A stretch of 64,000 nucleotides of DNA from the NCBI GenBank assembly GCA_963776195.1, contig CAVZMO010000023.1, positions 1 to 64,000 on the forward strand, given 5' to 3'. This DNA is from CAVZMO01 sp963776195. GTDB taxonomy: Bacteria > Nitrospirota > Thermodesulfovibrionia > Thermodesulfovibrionales > SM23-35. Every line of letters begins with the position of its first letter. Within the stretch, counting starts at the first letter, position 1. Shown here one piece after another: positions 9,492 through 18,040 of the stretch. The position numbers were made by a program, and so were the translations under genes. The notes below the pieces were generated by a model. It ran no database searches, was not told where the DNA came from, and saw only the letters and a program-made list of their open reading frames with translations.

Positions 9492-9884
9492 ATGGCTTAT
9501 CTGATTTTAAGGATACTGATCAATGCTTTGTCCATCGCGGTCGCAGTGAAGGTCGTTCACGGAATAACCTTCACTGGTGAATGGTGGAAGATGATTATTA
9601 TCGGTGCTTTTTTCGGTATCGTGAACTCGTTTATCAAGCCTCTTCTGACGCTCTTCACATTACCCCTGATCATCCTTACCCTGGGACTTTTTACCCTCAT
9701 AATCAATACGGTAATGCTGGCAATTACTGCTGAAGTTTCCGTGCCTTTTAGGCTTGGCCTCCAGATTGCCGGCTTCTGGCCTGCCTTCAAAGGGGCCTTA
9801 ATCGTCAGTATCGTGAGTATGCTGCTTTCCTGGCTCACGGGACTGAAAAAGATTAAGTACTACGGGAATAGAGGACGGTATTAA
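9492..9884 (+). CDS. Phage holin family protein (four-TMS, superfamily IV)
   Basis: 130 residues with four predicted hydrophobic helices: 3-22, 32-52, 56-80 and 92-118. The patterns GIVNSFIKPLLTLFTLPLIILTLG (residues about 40-63) and the closing AWLTG-like tail are the hallmark of the widespread bacterial membrane family annotated as mycobacterial-type four-TMS phage holins. These are usually chromosomal genes without a lysin, as here; the real function is unknown. No phage genes are nearby. Confidence 0.8.
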   Translation: MAYLILRILINALSIAVAVKVVHGITFTGEWWKMIIIGAFFGIVNSFIKPLLTLFTLPLIILTLGLFTLIINTVMLAITAEVSVPFRLGLQIAGFWPAFKGALIVSIVSMLLSWLTGLKKIKYYGNRGRY

Positions 9885-9931
9885 ATTTGCCAACGTCATG
9901 AAAGAGACTAAGATCAAAATATACACTGCTT

Positions 9932-10981
9932 ATGTCGACGAATAGCAGGTTTGATTTTTTTGTACAAATGCATCTCACGGAGAGATGTAACCTCAGGTGC
10001 AAACACTGCTACCAGACGGGCAATAATGTGGATGAAATGTCATTGTCCGAGGTGAAGAAGGCGATCGGAGAGATCGCGGGCACTTTAAACGCATGGAAGA
10101 AAACTTATGACATAGATTTTTCGCCTAGTTTCAATGTGACCGGTGGTGAGCCTTTTTTGCGGAGCGATCTTTTCGAAATCCTTTCGGAAATGGGAGGTCG
10201 GGGATTTGACTCGTACCTGCTCACGAACGGCATCCTTATAGACAAGAAAAAGTCGAGAGACCTTTTCAGCCACGGTGTGAAAGGGGTACAGGTGAGCATC
10301 GAAGGGCCTGAAGAGATACACGAGTCAATAAGGGGAAAGGGGAGTTTTTCGGCCTCCCTGCGGGGGGTCAGGATCCTCCTTGACGCGGGGTTAAGGGTGA
10401 CAATAAATGTTACGCTATCGTCTCTGAATGCCGGTTCTTTCATGGATATTGTCGAACTGGCTTCAAATCTGGGGGTGCATAGCTTGGGGTTTTCAAGGCT
10501 CGTTCCTTCGGGGAGGGGAGGGGCCATGTTGAACACGATGCTTGCTGCCGAGAAGGTGAAGGACCTTTACGAAAAGATATTTTCTCTGGACACCGGAAAT
10601 CTCCGGATAGTCACCGGTGACCCCGTCGCTTCACAGTTGTCCATAGAAACCGGCGCTGACAGGGGCAATATTCCCATGGGAGGCTGTGCTGCAGGAGTGT
10701 CGGGTTTGACCATCCTGCCCGACGGCACGATAGTGCCGTGCAGGAGATTATATATTCCCATAGGGAACATAAAAAGAGACTCTTTCCGGGAGATATGGTC
10801 GACCTCCCAAGTTTTGGAAGCCCTGAGGGACAGGAGCAGATATTCGGGGAAATGCGGAAGTTGTAGGAGGTGGGCGAGTTGCAGAGGCTGCAGGGCAATT
10901 GCCTATGCCTTCTCACAGGCAACGGGAGAAAATGATTTCCTTGCAGAAGATCCTCAGTGTTTTATCGCTTCGGCATTATGA
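9932..10981 (+). CDS. Radical SAM / SPASM domain protein
   Basis: 349 residues. The radical SAM cluster motif CNLRCKHC (CX3CX2C) lies at about 19-26, followed by the SAM-binding NVTGGEPFLR and the TIM-barrel core. The C-terminus has a SPASM-like cysteine set (CAAG, CRRLYIPIGN, CGSCRRWASCRGC, then a last CF) expected to bind one or two extra 4Fe-4S clusters. Such enzymes typically modify ribosomal peptides or mature other enzymes. No precursor peptide is evident within 1 kb; the next gene is a second radical SAM protein, which suggests a shared pathway. Confidence 0.85.
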   Translation: MSTNSRFDFFVQMHLTERCNLRCKHCYQTGNNVDEMSLSEVKKAIGEIAGTLNAWKKTYDIDFSPSFNVTGGEPFLRSDLFEILSEMGGRGFDSYLLTNGILIDKKKSRDLFSHGVKGVQVSIEGPEEIHESIRGKGSFSASLRGVRILLDAGLRVTINVTLSSLNAGSFMDIVELASNLGVHSLGFSRLVPSGRGGAMLNTMLAAEKVKDLYEKIFSLDTGNLRIVTGDPVASQLSIETGADRGNIPMGGCAAGVSGLTILPDGTIVPCRRLYIPIGNIKRDSFREIWSTSQVLEALRDRSRYSGKCGSCRRWASCRGCRAIAYAFSQATGENDFLAEDPQCFIASAL

Positions 10982-11071
10982 CCTCCTCTTTCTTGACAAT
11001 CATACTTTTCATATGTCAGTATCACCATCGTATAAGAAAGAGCAATTTTCTCTCACTTTATAGGAGGCTCC

Positions 11072-12100
11072 ATAAAAACCGGCAATTTCTTTTTTAAAAG
11101 TGTCCCCAAGGCTCTGAAAGTCATTCTGGGAGCTAAGGTTCCGTTGCGCGTCACGCAATACATCACCTATCGCTGCAACCTCAACTGTCTATATTGCTCC
11201 AGGCATAAATCCGGCGGGGTGGAACTCGCGACCGATGAGGTCAAATCCCTGATGGCATCCTTCCGGAAAGCGGGTGCCCTGTTCTGGGGATTCAACGGCG
11301 GGGAGGCTCTCATCAGGGATGACATCGGAGACCTCATCGATTTTGGCAAAGGTATTGGCCTATACGTGAGCATATCAACCAACGGCACTCTCCTTGCGAC
11401 GAGATACCGCGACATTCGGAACGCAGACGTGGTCAACATCAGCCTCGAAGGGCCTAAAGAGATCCATAACGAGATGCGTCCCCAGAGCTACGACCCGATA
11501 TGTGAAGGGGTGAAGGCCCTAACCATAGAGGGGATCAAGTTCACGTTCTCGACATCCGTCAATGACCGAAACCTGGATTCTCTCGGCTTTGTACTGAATT
11601 TTGCCGAGAGATATCAAACAAAGGCCATTTTCCAGCCCATCAGGGTCCAGAAAGAGGACAACGCGGCCAAGTCACGCGCCTACTTCCCGGCACGGGACAA
11701 GATGCAAAAGGCGATGGATTATCTTCTCCTGGAAAAGAGCAAGGGAAGACCCGTCGCCAACTCCGCGAACTTCCTCCGGCAGATCAAGGCGTCATGGCCA
11801 GCTGGACGGCCCGAAATACGTTGCTGGGCAGGAAGGCTCTATTGCTCCATCACGCCCGAAGGAGTTGTCACAGCTTGCTGTGATACTCTTGATGAGGCTC
11901 GAAAAAACGGGAACGTATGGTCGCCGGAGAAAGCCGTCAACGATTTTTTCCGTTTGCCCGTCTTTCGGTGCTCTACGTGTTATGCCTCGACCCCGCTCGA
12001 AGCAAATATCGCCATGTCCATGTGTCTCAAAAGTCCCCTGACTGCAATCCGCCAAGTTGCGTCCTTTCTTCCACGGAACTACTGGCGCTCGAGAAGCTGA
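11072..12100 (+). CDS. Radical SAM protein with C-terminal cysteines
   Basis: Radical SAM domain with CNLNCLYC (CX3CX2C) near the N-terminus and FNGGEALIR as the GGE motif. Later cysteines in IRCWAGRLYCSI, TACCDTL and FRCSTCYAS could bind an auxiliary cluster. The reading frame continues upstream of the first NTG (TTG at 11144) with plausible protein sequence (FFKSVPKALKVILGAKVPL). A perfect AGGAGG (11062-11067) lies 4 nt before an in-frame ATA at 11072, so an ATA start giving 342 residues is proposed; the TTG start gives 318. The substrate is unknown. The O-antigen-ligase-like gene is 0.46 kb downstream, so an envelope role is possible. Confidence 0.8.
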   Translation: MKTGNFFFKSVPKALKVILGAKVPLRVTQYITYRCNLNCLYCSRHKSGGVELATDEVKSLMASFRKAGALFWGFNGGEALIRDDIGDLIDFGKGIGLYVSISTNGTLLATRYRDIRNADVVNISLEGPKEIHNEMRPQSYDPICEGVKALTIEGIKFTFSTSVNDRNLDSLGFVLNFAERYQTKAIFQPIRVQKEDNAAKSRAYFPARDKMQKAMDYLLLEKSKGRPVANSANFLRQIKASWPAGRPEIRCWAGRLYCSITPEGVVTACCDTLDEARKNGNVWSPEKAVNDFFRLPVFRCSTCYASTPLEANIAMSMCLKSPLTAIRQVASFLPRNYWRSRS

Positions 12101-12107
12101 CGGCACC

Positions 12108-12317
12108 ATGAAGCATATCTCCGACCTTGCCGGTTGCCCGGCTGCCTTGGTTGATCGCAATGCTGCAAGACTTTCAGCTTTATCACTTATGTCTCTGTCC
12201 AGCTTTTCCAGACCACTTCTCAGGTCACTTGCGAACAAACGGGTTTCACTAATCTGCAACTGTGAGAGGTACCTTTATACTCAACACATTAAAGATCTGA
12301 TAGCAAGTGCAGAGTAG
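12108..12317 (+). CDS. Possible small ORF, uncertain
   Basis: A 69-codon frame starts 7 nt after the radical SAM stop. The start MKHISDLAGCPAALVD faintly recalls the N-terminus of S-adenosylmethionine decarboxylases, but the rest does not fit, and no good ribosome binding site precedes it. It may be a gene remnant or chance. The remainder of the gap up to 12563 holds no supported gene. Confidence 0.2.
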   Translation: MKHISDLAGCPAALVDRNAARLSALSLMSLSSFSRPLLRSLANKRVSLICNCERYLYTQHIKDLIASAE

Positions 12318-12563
12318 AGCTGTAAAATCCGCAGGTGATATATAATAAAAACTGATTACTCCCCGAAGTTTGTTAATGGGATGTTGCTGAAAGGAGAAAA
12401 CGTCGAGCCCGCAATCATTCTGCGCCGAGGATGACAGCTTATCTTGCCAGATCAATCCTCGCTGTGATATGGTGAAAAATGCGCTGAAAAACAGACTCGC
12501 CGTGAAAAATGTGCCGTCTGACATACCTCACATGAGGTCGATAAACAGGGCCGGTTAAAAGAC

Positions 12564-13868
12564 GTGGCTTGGAGATTGAACTACGCACGGATCATCGGAA
12601 GGAATACACCGAAGGATGCAACGGACATCCACAGAAGGAACCGCTTATTGATGAGCCTGCTCCTCATTACCTCCCTTTTCCCTTCAATTGTTCTTCACGA
12701 CAGCATCTTACGGTACGGGCCGCTGCTCGCCGTGCTCGTCATCGCAGCGATCTTTGTGGCACTCGATTTGAGGGATAGCAGGCAACGGCTTCTCTTGACA
12801 TCTTTCATGCGTGCCAATAGGCTCCTGCTCGCCGTCGCCTCGCTCTATATGGTTGCGATATCGGTGTCAGCATTGGCTGTCGGCACTGCTCGTGATGCCG
12901 TGTATATCCTCGGCAGTATCCTCACAGTTTGCACGTTGCACGTGTATGTCCCCCTTGCGGTGCGAGAAAAGCGGGACTTCATCTTTCTTATGAAACTCAT
13001 TTTCATCATCGGTGTCTCAAACGCATCCGTTGCTTTAGCACTTGTTGCTTTGAAGTGGTTTTATGGTTGCGGGCTGGGCATCTTCCCAGTCGGACAATTC
13101 GGCAGTAACAAACTATCGGTGCTTGAGCAGATGCACATCCCATATGTAATGAAGGGACTGTTCTGGCATCCCAATTTCTTGGGCATAGTGCTTGCTTTCG
13201 CGCTGCCCTCAGGCTTGTATCTTGCGCGCCAGGCTCAGGCGTTGTCTCACAGATTACTGTATGAGGCGGGCTTAGCGGTGTCCTTTATCGCAATGGCCGG
13301 CGCTTTTGCATTCATCTCTTTAGTGCCGGCGTGTGTTGCTTTGGCGCTGTTTCCGGTTATCTCAAAGTGTCGTATATCCGGCATTATTCGGCTCTTTGTG
13401 GTTTTATCGGTTCTCGCTGTCAACTTTGTCGTTTTTGCAGGCGTCGATCTCACTTTCCTCAAAGTCCTGCCGGGCGTCCCGATAGGACGAGTGGATCGGT
13501 GGAACACTGCCATCCCGCTGATACACGAGCATGCTTTTTGGGGTGTCGGTCTATCGAATGCTGCTCGTTACCTCCCGGGCGGGTTGTCCGCCCACAATAC
13601 ATTCATCGACACCGCTCTGGGAAACGGGTTACCGGCTATGATTCTCTATTCGGCGTTTTTCATACTCCTGACAGGTAAAACAGGACTCTCAGGCGATAGG
13701 AACCTCTCTGCCTTCATGATCCTGACGCTCTTGATTTTCTCTTTCCTCCAGTTTTTCGAGACACAACTCTTCGGCGGCATGTCGATCGCAAACTTCTATT
13801 TTCTCGTTACGGCGATTTCGTATCTCTCAATTTCATCGCCAAGGACTCTGCGAGAAGAGCATTCTTAA
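12564..13868 (+). CDS. O-antigen ligase/polymerase-like membrane protein
   Basis: 434 residues with about ten to eleven hydrophobic helices spread from residue 30 to 425. The large loop and the PHNTF-like motif (GGLSAHNTFIDTALGNGLPA, residues about 335-355) match the Wzy/WaaL O-antigen ligase family, whose members polymerise or transfer glycans on the periplasmic face. FWHPNFLGIVLAF in mid-protein is the matching conserved loop. It is followed 20 nt later by a flavin oxidoreductase gene. No glycosyltransferases are in the window, so this may be the edge or remnant of a polysaccharide locus. Confidence 0.75.
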   Translation: MAWRLNYARIIGRNTPKDATDIHRRNRLLMSLLLITSLFPSIVLHDSILRYGPLLAVLVIAAIFVALDLRDSRQRLLLTSFMRANRLLLAVASLYMVAISVSALAVGTARDAVYILGSILTVCTLHVYVPLAVREKRDFIFLMKLIFIIGVSNASVALALVALKWFYGCGLGIFPVGQFGSNKLSVLEQMHIPYVMKGLFWHPNFLGIVLAFALPSGLYLARQAQALSHRLLYEAGLAVSFIAMAGAFAFISLVPACVALALFPVISKCRISGIIRLFVVLSVLAVNFVVFAGVDLTFLKVLPGVPIGRVDRWNTAIPLIHEHAFWGVGLSNAARYLPGGLSAHNTFIDTALGNGLPAMILYSAFFILLTGKTGLSGDRNLSAFMILTLLIFSFLQFFETQLFGGMSIANFYFLVTAISYLSISSPRTLREEHS

Positions 13869-13887
13869 GCAATGCAAGGATGGCGAT

Positions 13888-15234
13888 ATGAGTAAGAATA
13901 GGCATATCACAATTCTGGGCGGCGGTCCTGCCGGGCTTGCCGCAGGGTATTATGCAAAAAAGAATGGCCTGTCCTTCACCATCGTTGAGGCAAGGGAACG
14001 GATCGGCGGCAACGCAATTACCCTGAGACACGGCGACTTCCTCTTTGATTCAGGGGCGCATCGCTTTCACGATAAGGACAGAGAGATAACGAGAGAGCTA
14101 AAGGATCTGATAGGGGAAAACTTCAAGAAGATCGAGGTTCCCAGTAAGATCTACTACGGCGGCAAACTCATCGATTTTCCTCTCTCACCCCTGGATTTAT
14201 TGAAAAAGCTGGGATTGTCGACTTTTATGAGGGCGGCAGGAGAGTTGCTTATCGCCAGGACGAGAAAAAGCAAAGAAGATACGAATTTCAGAGACTTTGC
14301 ATTGCGCACATACGGAAAAACTATGGCCAAGTCCTTTTTGCTCAACTACTCGGAGAAGTTATGGGGAAAACCGTGCAATAAACTTTCGCCTCACATCTCC
14401 GGCAAGAGAATGAAAGGGCTTGATCTGAAAACTTTCTTAAAGGAGGCATTAGGGGGAAGCAAGGCGAAGACAGAACATCTGGACGGCTCTTTTTATTATC
14501 CGCAAATGGGCTTTGGAACTATAGTCGAAAAGTTTGCTGAGTTCTGCGGGGAACAAAATATCTGCAGGAATGCCCCGGTAACAAGGATTTTTCACGATCA
14601 TATGAGGATATTGGCCGTAGAAATCAGCGGGGAAAAACAGAAACAAGTCGATCAGATCATAAGCACCCTGCCTCTCCCCCACCTTGTTAACTTAATGGTA
14701 CCGTTGCCGCAGGAAGAGGTGCTGTCTCAAGCTGATGAACTTCGCTTCCGTGATCTCATAGTGGTTGCGATGTTTATCGACAAGCACTCGATCACGGATG
14801 ATGGTTCGATATATTTTCCGGAACCACAGTTTCCTTTTACGAGAGTGTACGAGCCGAAAAACAGGAGCTCTGAGATGTCCCCCCCCGGTCAAACCTCGCT
14901 CTGTGCTGAAATTCCCTGTTTTCAGACCAGCGAACTATGGAACATGGATGATGAGAGAGTGGTTCAAAACATCTCTTCCCACTTCCTGAAACTCGGTTGG
15001 ATACGGGAAAAGGACATCCTGGATTACAAAGTCATAAGGCTCCCGTGGGCCTATCCGATCTTGGAAATGGGCTTTGACAAGAAAAGTCAAAAAGTTATTG
15101 ATTATGTAAAACGCTTCGGTAACCTGAAGCTTTCGGGAAGAAATGGCAGGTTCTTGTACACTCATATTCATGATATGGTGAGATTCGGCAGAGATGTCAT
15201 CGAAGAGAGCATTTCAGAACGGAAAGAGGATTGA
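13888..15234 (+). CDS. FAD-dependent amine-oxidase-like oxidoreductase
   Basis: 448 residues. The dinucleotide-binding motif ITILGGGPAGLAAGYYAKK (residues 8-26), then VEARERIGGNA and DSGAHRFH, are typical of the protoporphyrinogen oxidase / UDP-galactopyranose mutase-like superfamily. A C-terminal FAD motif seems to lie around FLYTHIHDMVRFGRDV. Proteins of this kind are often found beside O-antigen and capsule genes, where they are thought to act on sugars or lipid carriers; that role is inference from the ligase gene upstream. The next 300 nt hold only regulatory structure. Confidence 0.75.
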   Translation: MSKNRHITILGGGPAGLAAGYYAKKNGLSFTIVEARERIGGNAITLRHGDFLFDSGAHRFHDKDREITRELKDLIGENFKKIEVPSKIYYGGKLIDFPLSPLDLLKKLGLSTFMRAAGELLIARTRKSKEDTNFRDFALRTYGKTMAKSFLLNYSEKLWGKPCNKLSPHISGKRMKGLDLKTFLKEALGGSKAKTEHLDGSFYYPQMGFGTIVEKFAEFCGEQNICRNAPVTRIFHDHMRILAVEISGEKQKQVDQIISTLPLPHLVNLMVPLPQEEVLSQADELRFRDLIVVAMFIDKHSITDDGSIYFPEPQFPFTRVYEPKNRSSEMSPPGQTSLCAEIPCFQTSELWNMDDERVVQNISSHFLKLGWIREKDILDYKVIRLPWAYPILEMGFDKKSQKVIDYVKRFGNLKLSGRNGRFLYTHIHDMVRFGRDVIEESISERKED

Positions 15235-15366
15235 TCATCCGTGTAGATGAGGCTATCTGTTATTTCGGTTAGCCGGTTGGATGAATCGAAAATGGTTCAA
15301 ATATAATGAAATCTGACTATTTCGGATCAAATATTTGTTTCACTGTTGGTGCGGCTATACCTTAGG

Positions 15367-15460
15367 CCGTCTACTTGAGATAAATGGTGATTCTGAGGGA
15401 AGACTGAACCACAGATTTATTGAAGTCCGAGGGTAGACGGAAGGGTGACCTCGGCTTTTT
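15367..15460 (+). promoter_or_regulatory. Structured leader RNA / attenuator candidate before aroF remnant
   Basis: CCGTCTAC (15367-15374) pairs perfectly with GTAGACGG (15433-15440). Inside are a second stem (ATAAAT with ATTTAT) and GGT/ACC. A competing hairpin CCGAGG (15427-15432) with CCTCGG (15449-15454), followed by CTTTTT, looks like a terminator that overlaps the 3' side of the first stem. Mutually exclusive folds upstream of an aromatic-pathway gene suggest attenuation. A poor T-box resemblance (AGGGTGACC) was noted but no specifier loop was found. No riboswitch class is recognised. Confidence 0.5.
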
Positions 15461-15485
15461 CTATTTCGTATTTGAAAAAAATTAA

Positions 15486-15512
15486 GGCTGGGGAAAGCTC
15501 TCCAGTCTTTTT
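15486..15512 (+). terminator. Rho-independent terminator (second in leader)
   Basis: GGCTGGGGA (15486-15494) pairs with TCTCCAGTC (15499-15507) with two G-U pairs around an AAGC loop, followed by TTTTT. It lies 34 nt before the start codon of the aroF remnant and downstream of the structured leader, so it could be the regulated terminator of that leader. Confidence 0.6.
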
Positions 15513-15545
15513 TCGGTTTTTGGGCAGAGGAAAGGTGAGGTCAAA

Positions 15546-16512
15546 ATGATCATTGTAATGAAAGCAGGCGCAAAAAAGCGTGAGAGGGAAGACGTTATTA
15601 AGAAAATTAAGAAGAATCGGATCCAGCTCATTTTATTCAGGAACAAGAGATGTAATAGGTAAATTTGAGAATAAGAGGGAAAATTATTCTCCACCAATTG
15701 AATCAATGCATGGGTGGAAAGTGTAGTCCCCATACTTAAGTCTTACAAACTCGTCATTAAGAAGTTAAACGACTTGAGCATCATAATCCGTTACAATGTC
15801 CCCAGGTCATAGCGATATCATGATATGGCCGGACCTTTCATGAGATCGAGAAGCATATTTAGGTGGCATTAAAATGAAAAACCACGTGCAAAGTATACGG
15901 GGGGGGCCTTTAAACCGAGGACATCTCCATATGCTTTTCAGGGGATGAAAGAGAAAGGATTACAACTGCTTCAAAGGGAAGGCCGTCATTGTCCTATATC
16001 CCCGAGGTTGTAAATCCTGAAACCGCTGAGCTGGTTGCAGAATATGCAGATATCCTCCAGATAGGGACAAGAAATGCACAGAATTTTGAGCTCTTGAAAA
16101 AACTTGGCCAGCTTCAGAAACCGGTCCTGTTAAAACGGGGGATGTCCATGACAATTCATGAACTGCTCATAGTGCTGAGTATATAATGAGTCAAGGAAAC
16201 CATTCCGTAATCCTCTGGAACGCGGTATCCGACTTTTGAGACCGCAACACCAATACTCTTATGTCCCGTGATCCCGGCATGAAAGCAGAAAACCATTTGC
16301 CCTTTTTCGTAAAGCCATCGCGTGCACAGGAAATTATCAGTATGTACTTCTATGCCTTTGCCGCCATAAGCTGCGGGGCAGATGGACTTATAATTATCGA
16401 CGTGATCCTGACGGTTGGTTTCAGCCGGCCACATCGCTCACTCCAAAGAGACCTTTGCCTCTTGTGGCAAAAGTTGAGATTATTCGCGGAGAGGTACAGA
16501 GGAAAATGCTTT
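15546..16512 (+). pseudogene. aroF: Decayed DAHP synthase (3-deoxy-7-phosphoheptulonate synthase)
   Basis: Fragments of one DAHP synthase lie in correct order across all three plus frames: MIIVMKAGA at 15546 behind a GGTGAGG site, VVPILKSYKLV near 15722, GGAFKPRTSPYAFQGMKEKG near 15905, VVNPETAELVAEYADILQIG near 16008, LLKRGMSMTIHE near 16128, a degraded HLPVIVDPSH region near 16295, AISCGADGLIII near 16365 and QKLRLFAERYRGK near 16470. This matches a typical short-type DAHP synthase of about 335 residues from end to end. Several stops and at least four frameshifts break it, and the active-site segments are partly lost, so it cannot make a functional enzyme. Confidence 0.85.
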
Positions 16513-16603
16513 AGAGTAAAATGGCGTGCTAAATCTGATCAAATCTCATTTACAGAGAATTTATATGTAGATGCATATAATGATTTATAAAGGTGAATTT
16601 CTA

Positions 16604-17879
16604 TTGAGGACGCGAACTGCTAAAGAACGAATTATCGCAAAAGCCTTGTCGTTCCACTAGCGTGGGTTGTCCTTGCTGTCGGGACGCTTGTCGTCTTTGG
16701 TGCTCTGGGATTGGCACGGTTCGGCTATACGATGGTGCTGCGCGCCCATGCAGTTGGGGCTGGGACTTAAGCAATACACAGGCCGGAGGCCTTGCCACAG
16801 CCAATCTCATCGGATACCTGGTTTTGTCTGTCGTTGGGGGGGCCCTCGCGGCGCGTTATGGTCCACGGGTCGTTATCACTGTTGGGCTGACAGTTGCGGC
16901 TGTCGGTATGCTGCTGACCGGTTTCGCAAATAGTTTTGCCGCTGCTGCGGCCTGGCGAACGCTCACCGGCATCGGCAGCGGTGCCAGCAACGTGCCGGTT
17001 ATGGGACTGCTTGCCGCATGGTTCGTTCAGCGTCGCCGCGGCCTAGCCGCAGGGATTGGCGTGACAGGCTCATCGTTAGCGTTGATCGTTCTGGGACCTG
17101 TTGTGCCCCACGTGCTCGCTGCCTACGGCGGGAACGGTTGGCGCGCTTGCTGGTTTCTCTTCGCGGGCGCGACTCTGGGGTTGGCTGTTTTTGCCCTCGC
17201 TGCTTTGCGCAATTGTCCTTCGGATCTCGATCTCCTTCCTTTCGGGGCTACAACAGAAAGACTCGACGGCCACTTCTAAGAGCGAGCGAGATGAACTGGG
17301 AAAGCAGTCTATAGTCGGTGTAGTTTGGCATCTGGGTCTGGTCTATGTTGCTTTTGGATTCTCATACATAATCTACATGACCTTTTTTACCAAGTACCTG
17401 ATCGCTGAGGGTGGTTACACACAGGATGCGGCTGGCAGGCTGTTCATGCTCGTGGGCTGGTTAAGCCTGTTGTGCGGCCTGATCTGGGGATCGGTCTCGG
17501 ACGGCACTTGGCCGCAAAGACAGCCCTCGTGATCGTCTATGTCATCCATGCAACTGCCTTCGGCTTATTTGCGCTCTGGCCTTCGCCGCCTGGATTTGTA
17601 CTTTCCGCAGTCCTGTTCGGCCTGTCGGCATGGAGTATCCCGGCGATCATGGCTGCGACGTGCGGAGATCTGCTTGGTCCGAGGCTTGCACCTGCCGGAC
17701 TCGGGTTTGTCACTCTCTTTTTTGGTATAGGTCAGGCTGCCGGCCCCAGTGTCGCCGGCGTTGTAGCGGATGCCACCCATTCCTTCTCTGCGGCCCTGCT
17801 GCTTGCCGCAGGGGCAGCCCTGATGGGTGCTGTCGGCTCATTGCTCCTCAACAGCACTTCGGGACACAACGTGGATTAG
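16604..17879 (+). pseudogene. Frameshifted MFS transporter
   Basis: A single major facilitator transporter is spread over three frames: LAWVVLAVGTLVVFGALGLA (16655 on), then NTQAGGLATANLIGYL with RYGPRVVITVG and WRTLTGIGSGASNVPVMG (to 17279), then YVAFGFSYIIYMTFFTKYL (17341-17400), then the last helices from 17535 to 17879. Together these cover about 400 residues and twelve helices, like YbfB/YjiJ-type permeases. At least four frameshifts break it. The DNA is clearly richer in G and C than its surroundings, which suggests horizontal origin. It lies next to the decayed aroF, so this is a 2.4-kb dead zone. Confidence 0.8.
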
Positions 17880-18040
17880 TTGGGTTTGCAGGCCCGACTG
17901 AGCTTCAAGTCGAGCGTCTGTATCCACCGGAATTAAGTGCGGAGAATGCAAAGGAACGGGGACTATATAAAACAGAAAACGTGACATGATACGAATTCTA
18001 CATTGACTTTCGATGAAGGTGCTGATTAAACTTATTTTTT

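Noticed and set aside
9492..9884. Prophage remnant based on the holin-like gene
   Set aside because: The family is usually chromosomal and no phage genes are near.
11601..12041. Open frame overlapping the second radical SAM gene
   Set aside because: Arg/Ser-rich shadow in another frame of a conserved gene.
12108..12317. S-adenosylmethionine decarboxylase gene
   Set aside because: Only the first dozen residues are faintly alike; catalytic serine region is missing.
15427..15460. T-box riboswitch
   Set aside because: AGGGTGACC only partly matches the T-box and no Stem I or specifier loop was found; kept only as an unclassified leader.
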